NCBI GenBank assembly: GCA_964459305.1
Contig: CAYWNA010000187.1
Location: 1-26,189, forward strand
DNA: 26,189 bases
Source: CAYWNA01 sp964459305
GTDB lineage: Bacteria > Planctomycetota > Planctomycetia > Pirellulales > Pirellulaceae
Direction: 5' to 3'
Shown here: positions 15,871 through 22,787 of the stretch, piece by piece
How positions within the stretch are numbered: position 1 is the first letter of the stretch
Layout of the letters: each line of letters starts with the position of its first letter
Made by a program: the position numbers and the translations under genes
The notes under the pieces: model-generated
Database searches by the model: none
What the model was told of the DNA's origin: nothing
The model's input: only the letters and a program-made list of their open reading frames with translations

Positions 15871-17007
15871 TCAAACCGTTCTGCCCCTTTCTTCCATCAC
15901 GGTCTTTCGCACGTCTTTCAACAGCAACATCACATGAAACTGCCCCACGGATCGAAGTAAGTCGTCACTGGCATTTCGGTTGCCTGTTTTTTTAGGGTAC
16001 GCCACACCCCGCGCGTAAGGCTGCGCCATGACGCGACGGACGTAATCGGAGTTGTCCTTGTCTTCGTAGATGGCCGTGCAGGCCGTGTGGCTGATCAGTA
16101 CCGGATCGCGCGATGCTTCGATGATCTCCAGTGCCGACCGTTCACCCGTGTGGGCCAAGTCGACCATGATGCCCAGATCGTTCATCCGCTGGACCACCTT
16201 CTTGCCCAGCGGCTTGAGGCCCGTATCCTCTTCCTGCATCCACGAGCAGCACACCTTGTTGTCCTGGATGTAGGTCAGTTGCGACATGCGCACGCCCAGC
16301 GCGTAGAACAGGTCCAGCCGGGCGAGCGGGTCGTCGGCTTCGGCGAAACAACCTGCTCCCGCCAGATGATAGACCGTGCACGGAGTCCCTTCACGCTGCC
16401 CGCGTTCAATGTCGGCGGGGCTGGAAACGCGGACCAAGTCGGGCCGTTGCTGGTAGATGAAATCGATCCGAGCCAGTCGGTCGAGGGCTGTTTCGAAGGT
16501 GTTTTCGTTCGGGCCGGAAACGTCCTCGGTGGCCAACTGAACGTGAGTCATGGCGTAGATCGCCTTGGATTCCTCGATCCACTGGGCATCGAAGGCCGAT
16601 TCAAAGGCCTTCCACTTAAAGTGGGTCTGCTCCAATCGGCGGTAGAATACCATACGCTCAAGCCCCTGCTTCTCCAGAGCTTGGCGGACCGGTTTCAAAT
16701 CCTCGCGCAGACGGTCGCTCACTATCCCGGCGACGTAGATCACCTGTACCGAGCCCTGCACATCGGCCACAAAGCTGTCGTAGTGCAGTTCCAGCCCACG
16801 CTGCAGTTGCGCCGGAGTGGGTTTCACTTCGTTCAAGAACGCATCGCGTCCCGCCGCAATGCGCTGTATCGTCGTCGGCCGCACGCGGAACGCCTTCAGC
16901 CGCTCGATCGGATCGGCGCACGTTGCTTTTTCCGCGCCGCCCGCGGCCGCTGCAACCAAGGGTGCGCTGGCCAAGAACGAACGTCGTGAAAGGGCTGACT
17001 TGGGCAT
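15871..17007 (-). CDS. Membrane dipeptidase-like (peptidase M19), C-terminally shortened
   Basis: This 378-residue protein starts MPKSALSRRSFLASAPLVAA, a twin-arginine-like signal, and has a GGAG about 8 bases before the ATG at 17007. It is an M19 (renal dipeptidase) relative. HYD (His75, Asp77) matches the first zinc ligands, LFYALGVRMSQLTYIQDN is the core family segment, and MVDLAHTGE (His286) and LISHTA (His307) are the second-site ligands. At the position of the usual metal-bridging Glu it reads HLAGAG, with Ala216, so the binuclear centre may be altered. After GNRNASDDLLRSV the protein leaves the family and stops after about 25 unrelated residues. The usual final 100 or so residues, with the GSD aspartate, are missing. 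Only 62 bases remain before the GH127 start, so there is no room for them. It may be inactive. Confidence 0.82.
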   Translation of the reverse strand: MPKSALSRRSFLASAPLVAAAAGGAEKATCADPIERLKAFRVRPTTIQRIAAGRDAFLNEVKPTPAQLQRGLELHYDSFVADVQGSVQVIYVAGIVSDRLREDLKPVRQALEKQGLERMVFYRRLEQTHFKWKAFESAFDAQWIEESKAIYAMTHVQLATEDVSGPNENTFETALDRLARIDFIYQQRPDLVRVSSPADIERGQREGTPCTVYHLAGAGCFAEADDPLARLDLFYALGVRMSQLTYIQDNKVCCSWMQEEDTGLKPLGKKVVQRMNDLGIMVDLAHTGERSALEIIEASRDPVLISHTACTAIYEDKDNSDYVRRVMAQPYARGVAYPKKTGNRNASDDLLRSVGQFHVMLLLKDVRKTVMEERGRTV

Positions 17008-17388
17008 GAAATTCTCCACTTCTTTGTTGAGTCGATCTCGCCTATCCCTTGACGCGGCGGCATCTGCTTCGAATCTCATCTGCGATCGGTCGCAACTCAT
17101 TGTGCTCTCCGCAACGAAAACTGCAACAGGACAACCGCCCAGTACTTGTAGGCTCTGTCTCGCAAATGCCGATGGTCACTTTCATTCGCTACTCCAGACC
17201 GGTCCATCACGGAGCTCCTTTCCTCTTATCCGTGTGTTTCCATCCGTGTGCGTCTTGCCATCCGTCGCCTAATCTCAATCCGTAATGTGGAAGCCCAGAT
17301 ACCTGTCACCTATACTGGCGTCCAATGGTGAGCCTGCAAAATGGCTTCCACCGCATCTTGAGCCCAGTGCAATGAGGGAAATGCAACG
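17008..17388. other. Divergent intergenic gap with small repeats only
   Basis: These 381 bases separate the M19 gene (-) from the second sialidase gene (+). No gene or RNA is recognised. The gap holds three copies of an ATCCGTG-type word (17228-17266) and a 9-base perfect inverted repeat, GTGGAAGCC at 17287-17295 against 17343-17351, ending 37 bases before the sialidase start. Confidence 0.6.
17228..17266. repeat. Short direct repeats of ATCCGTG
   Basis: ATCCGTGTG occurs at 17228-17236 and 17242-17250, and ATCCGTC follows at 17260-17266. Spacing is 14 then 18 bases. The repeat is small and imperfect. Confidence 0.5.
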
Positions 17389-19029
17389 ATGATTCGCGCA
17401 AGAATAGATCTCACGTTACTGGCGCTGCTACTGACCAATACCGTCGCTGTGGCTGCTGGCGACGCCGTGCAGCCAGATCACAGTCAAGTGCCCGGCGTGG
17501 TGGTCGACCACAGTCCGGCCACGACGGGACTCTACATTGGCTCACCCGGTATCGCCGTGCTGCCCGACGGCGCCTACGTTGCCTCGCACGATTTCTTCGG
17601 GCCAAAGTCGAGGGAACATCAATCAGCGACATCGGCCATTTTTTGCAGCAACGATCGAGGTCAGACTTGGGAAGAAGTCGCACGGATCGATGGAGCTTTC
17701 TGGTCGAATCTCTTCGTGCATCAGGGCCATCTGTTTCTGATGGGACCGACACGGCATCACGGACTGATCGTCATCCGCCGCAGCGACGATGGCGGCCGCA
17801 CCTGGACGACCCCTGTGGATGCCAATTCGGGCCTGTTGACCGAATCCGGCGAATATCACACCGCGCCCATGCCCGTGGTGATTCACAACGGTCGTCTTTG
17901 GCGTGGCTTCGAAGATGCTGGCGGTGGTCAGCAGTGGGGGACGCGGTATCGGGCCATGATGATGTCCGCACCGGTCGATGCAGATCTGCTGAAAAGCGAT
18001 AGCTGGACGTTTTCCAACTATATCAACCGTGACCCGCAATGGATGGAGGGGCGTTTCCGGGCTTGGCTGGAGGGCAATGCCGTGGTCTCGCCGGACGGAC
18101 AACTGTTCGACATCCTGCGCATGCACTACGACGCTCTCGGCGGCAAGGCGGCGATGGTGCGGATCAGTGACGATGGAACCACGGCGACTTTCGATCCAAC
18201 GACTGACTTTATTGACTTCCCGGGCGGCGCCAAGAAGTTCACGATCCGGTTTGATCCCCAATCGAAAGCGTATTGGTCCCTGGTCAATCCCGTGATGCCA
18301 ATTGCTACGCTGACACGGTACAGCGCGGGTTCGATTCGTAACACGCTGGCCTTGATGCGATCCACCGATTTGAAGAAATGGGAAATGCGATGCATCCTGC
18401 TGTATCATCCTGACATCAAGAAGCACGCTTTCCAGTATCCCGATTGGCAGTTTGATGGCGATGACCTGATTGCAGCGATCCGAACGGCCTACGACGACGG
18501 ACTGGGTGGTGCGCATCGAGCGCACGACGCCAATTATCTGACGTTTCACCGATTCAAGGATTTTCGCGAGTTAACGATGGCCGACTCGGTCGTGGATCCT
18601 CAAACGCTCGAACTTCCGCCGCCCACCAAGATCGAAGCTGGCGGGCTGGTCATCGAAGGCCGTGGGTTCACGCTGGAAACGCTGAAGGACGAAGGCCTGG
18701 CCTTTGCCAACCGCACGTACGTCTGGCGGCAGTTGCCAGCAGCTTTGGAAGGCGGGCGTTACACACAGACTTCGGGCGGTATGGCTGCGCAGATCGCTGT
18801 CACGGCGCGGCGTAACGTCACTATCTACATCGCCACGACCAAAGCGTATCAAGGCATTGATACAAGCGTGTGGGAAAAAGAGCCGAAACTAACGTTCCAC
18901 TACACGGACTCGGGCCGCACGCCCATGCAAGTTTTCAGCCGGGCGGTAAAGGTCAATGAACAAGTCGAACTCCCTCAAGGCAACTGGACCGGGAGCCTGC
19001 TGCTGATTCCGCCCGATGCCTCCAATTAG
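17389..19029 (+). CDS. Exported sialidase (BNR/Asp-box type) with extra C-terminal domain
   Basis: This 546-residue protein has a signal peptide (about 1-23, ending VAVAAG) and a sialidase-type propeller. Two good Asp boxes are present: SNDRGQTW (87-94) and SDDGGRTW (132-139). Further blades include MVRISDDGTTATF and LALMRSTDLKKWEM. The family cleaves terminal sialic acids or related sugars; many planctomycete members are untested. The segment from about residue 410 to the end, including a VTIYIATTKAYQGID stretch, follows the propeller and resembles a small beta-rich accessory domain that I do not recognise. The ATG at 17389 has GAGGGA about 9 bases upstream. It is not part of an evident operon. 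Activity on sialic acid is less certain than the fold. Confidence 0.85.
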   Translation: MIRARIDLTLLALLLTNTVAVAAGDAVQPDHSQVPGVVVDHSPATTGLYIGSPGIAVLPDGAYVASHDFFGPKSREHQSATSAIFCSNDRGQTWEEVARIDGAFWSNLFVHQGHLFLMGPTRHHGLIVIRRSDDGGRTWTTPVDANSGLLTESGEYHTAPMPVVIHNGRLWRGFEDAGGGQQWGTRYRAMMMSAPVDADLLKSDSWTFSNYINRDPQWMEGRFRAWLEGNAVVSPDGQLFDILRMHYDALGGKAAMVRISDDGTTATFDPTTDFIDFPGGAKKFTIRFDPQSKAYWSLVNPVMPIATLTRYSAGSIRNTLALMRSTDLKKWEMRCILLYHPDIKKHAFQYPDWQFDGDDLIAAIRTAYDDGLGGAHRAHDANYLTFHRFKDFRELTMADSVVDPQTLELPPPTKIEAGGLVIEGRGFTLETLKDEGLAFANRTYVWRQLPAALEGGRYTQTSGGMAAQIAVTARRNVTIYIATTKAYQGIDTSVWEKEPKLTFHYTDSGRTPMQVFSRAVKVNEQVELPQGNWTGSLLLIPPDASN

Positions 19030-19154
19030 AACCACTGTGCTCTCAGGAACCAGAACCTCGCTGTGCATCAAACGGGCTTTTCTTCCCTGCAAGGAATAGA
19101 TGCGGCTGTCCCCTATTCTTCGCTGGCCCGGTCTCCGCCTTAAACTACGGCACG

Positions 19155-19184
19155 AGGCGTCGGGGTTATCGCTTCGCGACGCCT
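19155..19184. repeat. Hairpin between the sialidase gene and the FGE fragment
   Basis: AGGCGTCG (19155-19162) pairs perfectly with CGACGCCT (19177-19184) around a 14-base loop. It lies 126 bases after the sialidase stop and has no T-run, so a terminator role is weak. Confidence 0.4.
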
Positions 19185-19198
19185 TGCATGTTCCTGCT

Positions 19199-19405
19199 CT
19201 ACTCACCGGGTGCATCTGCCGGAACTAAGACCACGCGAAAGCCCAGGTTGCCCCTCCGGCTTGCCGGGACGTTCCTGTTGCGGCAGGCCGACCGGCAATA
19301 CCCAACGAAGGCGGACCAGTCGCCGCCCCGGAATACCCGGTACGAGCCCTGATCGGGGCCCTGCGGATCATCGCTTGGTGATTCTTCTGTAAACCACTCG
19401 CTTTC
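19199..19405 (-). pseudogene. Orphan C-terminal fragment of a formylglycine-generating-enzyme-type (SUMF1) domain
   Basis: The minus-strand frame reads SEWFTEESPSDDPQGPDQGS, then YRVFRGGDW, CRSACRNRN and GNLGFRVVLVPADAPGE before a TAG. This is the C-terminal end of the FGE/C-type-lectin fold, where homologues show DPxGP, RVxRGGSW, CRSANRN and LGFR motifs. Everything upstream of about 19405 in the same frame is unlike the family and runs into the divergent promoter and blaI-like gene, so the N-terminal 200 or so residues and any start are missing. The active-site cysteines of true FGE are not all present. It is best seen as a broken gene end. The codon pattern of its last third suggests a former diversity-generating-retroelement target. 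Confidence 0.75.
19235..19330 (-). other. Candidate variable region of a diversity-generating retroelement
   Basis: This is the RGG...LGFR part of the fragment. Compared with the asparagine-rich consensus known for FGE-type retroelement targets, the changed residues fall on Asn (AAC) positions, and most of the codons there are NNC (TCC, GCC, TTC, TGC, GTC, AGC, GGC). Unchanged motif codons between them keep the consensus residues. No template repeat or reverse transcriptase is in the window. Confidence 0.5.
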
Positions 19406-19480
19406 ACCTGGCGGCGGGGGAATCAGTTGGACGACGCGACCGGATGCATGGTTACAGTAAGTCGGTAGTTTGCATGAATC

Positions 19481-19509
19481 TTGACATTCATAAGCAGTGT
19501 GCCTATAAT
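19481..19509 (+). promoter_or_regulatory. Near-ideal sigma-70-type promoter of the BlaI operon
   Basis: TTGACA (19481-19486) and TATAAT (19504-19509) are separated by exactly 17 bases. Transcription should begin near 19516, leaving a leader of about 35 bases before the GTG at 19551. The -10 box lies inside the dyad described next, which suits repression by BlaI. Confidence 0.88.
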
Positions 19510-19527
19510 CATAGGCATAGTGCTTAT
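19490..19527. promoter_or_regulatory. Dyad operator, probable BlaI binding site
   Basis: ATAAGCAGTGTGCCTAT (19490-19506) and ATAGGCATAGTGCTTAT (19511-19527) are inverted copies matching at 15 of 17 positions around AATC. Each arm holds its own small GCA-NNN-TGC palindrome, which suggests two adjacent dimer sites. The dyad covers most of the spacer, the -10 box and the expected start point. BlaI/MecI repressors bind such promoter dyads and repress their own operons; binding here is inferred. Confidence 0.72.
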
Positions 19528-19550
19528 ATTCGCTGGAAAGGGGTTTCGTC

Positions 19551-19931
19551 GTGGTCAAGAGAGCGGCGGGAGTCACAGATGCGGAATTGGCGGTGCTGAA
19601 GGTCCTGTGGGCGCGCGGGCCGCTGACGGCCAAAGCCATCACCGAGGCCGTTTATCCCGACGGCGCAGAGTCTGAGTTTGCCGCCGTGCATTCGTTCCTG
19701 CAGCGGCTGGAGCGCAAGGGGCTGGTCGCCCGCGACCGCAGTTCGTTTGTGCATGTCTTCTCGCCGACGGCCTCTCATGCCGACATACTCGGGCAGGAAC
19801 TCAAGACGCTCGCCGAACGCCTCGGGGGCGACTCGATCGCACCCTTGATCATGCAGTTGATTGATCAGAAACGGCTCAGCAAGAAAGAGGCTGCAGAAAT
19901 CCGCAAGCTGCTCGACAAGTACTCAAAATGA
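19551..19931 (+). CDS. BlaI/MecI-family transcriptional repressor
   Basis: This 126-residue protein has the full length and shape of BlaI/MecI winged-helix repressors. VTDAELAVLKVLWARGPLTA and AVHSFLQRLERKGLVARDR are the helix-turn-helix and wing regions, while the C-terminal helices (SIAPLIMQLIDQ...LSKKEAAEIRKLLDKYSK) form the dimer part. Family members bind dyads over their own promoter and are released when a partner M56 peptidase triggers their cleavage. The start is a GTG at 19551 with AAGGGG about 9 bases upstream; no ATG fits. It sits directly behind a strong promoter and dyad, and its stop is only 13 bases before the first M56 gene, so the two are almost surely co-transcribed. Confidence 0.95.
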   Translation: MVKRAAGVTDAELAVLKVLWARGPLTAKAITEAVYPDGAESEFAAVHSFLQRLERKGLVARDRSSFVHVFSPTASHADILGQELKTLAERLGGDSIAPLIMQLIDQKRLSKKEAAEIRKLLDKYSK

Positions 19932-19944
19932 CGCGAGACGCCTC

Positions 19945-21474
19945 ATGAACGATATCTTCGTGTTCGCTGCGCACAACACACTCGTCGCGCTCGTCTTCGC
20001 GTTATTTGTATACGGACTGACGCGAGTTTGGCGCAATCCGCCGGTCGCCCATGTGCTCTGGCTGCTCGTTCTTTTCAAGCTCGTGGCTCCGCCGGTCATG
20101 CGTGTCGACTGGTCGGCGCTTGGGCTGCCCGGATCGACACACAGGCGCGACCAGATAATCGCTGACGTGTCGCGAATCGAGGGGCAGAAGGCTGAAAATC
20201 ACTCTCCTTTCGTCGATCGGCCGACGGCTCGAACAACCGTGCAGGCGTCAGCGACCAACGTGAAGGAACGTGTCTTTGCCGCGGGCCTTCGGCAGTTTTG
20301 GAATCGAGGGCGGCCTGTCTTGCTCTGGTTCTGGCTCGGTGGTGCTGTCCTGTGCGCGCTGGTCGCCGCGACGCGAATTGTGCGTTTTGAACGCCTCTTA
20401 CGAGACACGCTGCCGGCGTCCAAGCGGTTGCAGCGACTCGCGTTTGAAGTCGCCGGCAAGCTCGGCGTCCGACGGGTGCCCGACGTGCGCTATGTCGAGT
20501 GTGTTGACGTGCCGTTGCTTTGGTGCGCCGGTTGGCGCCCGACAATCGTTTTGCCGATGCGTCTTTGCAGGCAGCTCGATGACGAACAGGTTGCCATGAT
20601 CCTGGCCCACGAGCTCGCCCATTTGCGGCGACGCGACCACTTGGTGCGCGCCGTCGAGTTGATCGTTTCGACCATCTACTGGTGGAACCCGCTGGTGTGG
20701 GTGATCCGGCGGCAGATCCATCATGCCGAAAACCTCTGTGGTGACGCGTGGGTCCGCTACGTTTTCCCCGATTGCACAAAGCGCTATGCCGAGGTCGTGC
20801 TCAAGGCGGCAGAGTCGGTCAGCGCGCCGAAGGTCGGCGCGCGGCTGCTGCCGGCCAGTCCGTTTCTGCATTCCCTTTCACTGAAAGCGAGGATTGAGAT
20901 GATTCTTGAAAGCCGATTCGCACCGAGCGTCTCCACGAGATCAATGCTCGTGATCGCCCTGATCGCATTGCTCGTTTTGCCATCGTTCGTTGAGATCGCA
21001 GAGACGGAAGCCAGGGCCGGCTCAAAAGATGAAGCGACGCCGGCCCGGAAGCCGGATGCACCAACGACGTCCGCGTTTCCACACGTCGTCAAATTCGAGC
21101 AGGGCATAACCGGCTTCTTGAAAGGCGACAAGATCACTATCGCCGAAGTCCGAGGCACCGCTGACACGTTTGTGCCGGGCAATATCTACTGGATCAAGGG
21201 AACCTACACACTGGCCTCGCACGACCGGGCCGCGTTGGCTGCCTACACCACCGCGAAGGATGCCGCCAACGGTATAGGTAAGTCGTTTAAGGTTCAGACG
21301 ACTGTCGTCAACAAGGGCACCGGTACGTTCACGCTCTTCCTTCCGATGTCATGCCGGGGGTACCCGCATATCAGTTTCTACCCGGCAGACGGCGGAGGGA
21401 GTTTCGGGGAAAACTACTTTGGAACGGGCGATTCTGTCCTGAAGCGATCGTGGGGGTCTAAAGAAACAGACTAA
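19945..21474 (+). CDS. M56-family membrane metallopeptidase (BlaR1-type), first copy
   Basis: This 509-residue protein pairs with the BlaI-type repressor. Hydrophobic segments lie at about 5-25, 34-52 and 124-145. The zinc site AHELAH (HExxH, 222-226) and a downstream AENLCGD (Glu262 as third ligand) follow, and another membrane segment spans about 325-345 (MLVIALIALLVLP). The outer C-terminal domain (about 365-509) contains GDKITIAEVRGTADTFVPG, GTYTLASHDRAALAAY and a closing FYPADGGGSFGENYFGTGD. It resembles the extension found on other planctomycete M56 proteins and not the penicillin-binding sensor of BlaR1, so the signal is unknown. The ATG at 19945 is preferred over in-frame upstream extension into the blaI-like gene; its ribosome site is weak, suggesting translational coupling. 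Confidence 0.93.
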   Translation: MNDIFVFAAHNTLVALVFALFVYGLTRVWRNPPVAHVLWLLVLFKLVAPPVMRVDWSALGLPGSTHRRDQIIADVSRIEGQKAENHSPFVDRPTARTTVQASATNVKERVFAAGLRQFWNRGRPVLLWFWLGGAVLCALVAATRIVRFERLLRDTLPASKRLQRLAFEVAGKLGVRRVPDVRYVECVDVPLLWCAGWRPTIVLPMRLCRQLDDEQVAMILAHELAHLRRRDHLVRAVELIVSTIYWWNPLVWVIRRQIHHAENLCGDAWVRYVFPDCTKRYAEVVLKAAESVSAPKVGARLLPASPFLHSLSLKARIEMILESRFAPSVSTRSMLVIALIALLVLPSFVEIAETEARAGSKDEATPARKPDAPTTSAFPHVVKFEQGITGFLKGDKITIAEVRGTADTFVPGNIYWIKGTYTLASHDRAALAAYTTAKDAANGIGKSFKVQTTVVNKGTGTFTLFLPMSCRGYPHISFYPADGGGSFGENYFGTGDSVLKRSWGSKETD

Positions 21475-21522
21475 CACAACCATTACCTACGCCGAACACA
21501 TCCGCTTAGGCTCCGCCAGATC

Positions 21523-22443
21523 ATGAAGCTCACCGGAATACTGCTGATGACGTTTGCCCTAACGCAGGTCATCGCGGTGTGGTGTGAATTGACGGTTGAT
21601 GGAAGTGGAGGCCCCCACTTCTTTGTGGGCGAGTGGATCTTCTTGGATGTTGGTGCCGTGGCTTCGATCGTGGCCGGCTGGGCGGTCTCCAAGGGAAGCC
21701 GATTGGGACGGATTGTCGCGGCGCTCTTGAGCCTGTTCTACACCCTCGACGCCGTGCACGTGCTCAGTACTACGTCCTTCTCCGGAATCGGTCAGATACC
21801 GACTTGGCGTTTGCTGGTTGTCCTCGTCCTGGGAGCTTGGAGCGGTACGAATCTGGTGTTGTTGATTCGCCTGTGCGATCTCAAGTCGTGCCTGCCGCGT
21901 TATTCACTCAGAATGCTCTTGGTTTTCGTGCTACTGGTAGCGATCGGCCTCGCTGGCTTCCGCTGGCTGCGCGAAATAGGTCGACCCCCTCCCTTCGCCT
22001 CGGTCTCAGCAATCGAGCAGCGATATGACGAGCAACTCGCCCATCTGCGAAAGCTGGCATCGACAAGCCCTTGGCCTGCAAACGCTACAAACGTCAACGA
22101 TCCGATCAACGTGCGACTCTTCGGCCGCGAAGAGATTTTGGGAGCCGGCATCACGACCATTTCTAATAAAACCGGATTCCCCCGCGGCACGACAAAGTTG
22201 GCACCATACTCCACATCATGGACGCAACGGTCGTCGATCGGTATCCGCAGAACAGCAGGAATCGGGCGACCAGTTGTGACCCTCTGGAACCAGCAAGGAG
22301 AAGACGGACGGCAGCTTCAGGTGGCAATCTATGAAGACCGAGTGATCGACACCACGGGAAAGCTGATGCAATACTACATCGAATTCGACCTCAGCCAGCT
22401 CGGTGAGACCGAACCGACAGTCACCGAGGGAACCTTCCCATGA
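21523..22443 (+). CDS. Five-helix membrane protein of unknown function
   Basis: This 306-residue protein has about five predicted membrane helices in its first half: near 3-21, 33-56, 61-82, 94-116 and 127-147. The last contains SLRMLLVFVLLVAIGLAGFRW, similar to the short helix that begins many planctomycete hypothetical proteins. The second half (about 155-306) is soluble, with GRPVVTLWNQQGEDGRQLQV and VIDTTGKLMQYYIEFDLSQL, perhaps a small beta domain. I do not recognise a family. It follows the first M56 gene by 48 bases on the same strand and precedes the small ORF by 15 bases, so it is likely in the same operon and may help sense or relay the signal. No catalytic motif is visible. Confidence 0.75.
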   Translation: MKLTGILLMTFALTQVIAVWCELTVDGSGGPHFFVGEWIFLDVGAVASIVAGWAVSKGSRLGRIVAALLSLFYTLDAVHVLSTTSFSGIGQIPTWRLLVVLVLGAWSGTNLVLLIRLCDLKSCLPRYSLRMLLVFVLLVAIGLAGFRWLREIGRPPPFASVSAIEQRYDEQLAHLRKLASTSPWPANATNVNDPINVRLFGREEILGAGITTISNKTGFPRGTTKLAPYSTSWTQRSSIGIRRTAGIGRPVVTLWNQQGEDGRQLQVAIYEDRVIDTTGKLMQYYIEFDLSQLGETEPTVTEGTFP

Positions 22444-22445
22444 TC

Positions 22446-22452
22446 GGAGGAG
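22446..22452 (+). promoter_or_regulatory. Strong ribosome binding site for the small membrane ORF
   Basis: GGAGGAG lies 6 bases before the ATG at 22459. It is one of the strongest sites in the window and supports translation of this short frame. Confidence 0.75.
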
Positions 22453-22458
22453 AGCGTC

Positions 22459-22602
22459 ATGTCTGAAGATCGCCGCAAGAAAGTGTCGGAAATGTCTGTG
22501 GTGCTGCTGAGTGTTGGTGGGCTTCCATGCATCGCGCTTGCTGTTGTCTTTTCTCTTCGCGGTCGGCGCATTCCGTCTGCTGCGAGAAATGGTGACTCCT
22601 AA
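22459..22602 (+). CDS. Small single-helix membrane protein, possibly frameshifted
   Basis: This 47-residue frame begins with a charged segment (MSEDRRKKVSEM) followed by one hydrophobic helix (VVLLSVGGLPCIALAVVF) and ends RGRRIPSAARNGDS. A strong GGAGGAG precedes it. The shift to another frame near 22550-22556 would instead continue as LFAVGAFRLLREMVTPKTSQ and run to a TGA at 22646-22648. That reads like a more natural juxtamembrane sequence, so a single extra base in the T/C-rich stretch may have broken an approximately 62-residue protein. The rest of the gap to 22787 holds only a same-frame 42-codon stretch (22618-22746) without a ribosome site. No family is recognised. Its position suggests membership of the BlaI/M56 operon. 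Confidence 0.55.
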   Translation: MSEDRRKKVSEMSVVLLSVGGLPCIALAVVFSLRGRRIPSAARNGDS

Positions 22603-22787
22603 GACGTCACAATTCGCATGCCGTTTGATTTCGGACGACAACAAGTGATAGGGCACTGCCAGAATTCGGTTCTCCTGCAATTCCGTGAATTTCATCGGTA
22701 TTTGCTGCGTAACGTGAAAGATCCGTTGGCGTGCTGTGTCTTCTAACAGTTGGCTGACGAGGAAGACTCCGCAATACAGGGTCTGAT

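Noticed and set aside
16087..16989. Plus-strand open frame of 300 codons
   Set aside because: It is antisense to the M19 gene; its sequence only mirrors that gene.
19030..19198. Search for a retroelement template repeat beside the FGE fragment
   Set aside because: No adenine-rich near-copy of 19235-19330 was found here or elsewhere in the window, and there is no reverse transcriptase gene.
22618..22746. 42-codon plus-strand frame (MPFDFGRQQVIGHCQ...)
   Set aside because: It has no ribosome site and lies behind the possibly frameshifted ORF; it may be leftover coding sequence but cannot be shown.
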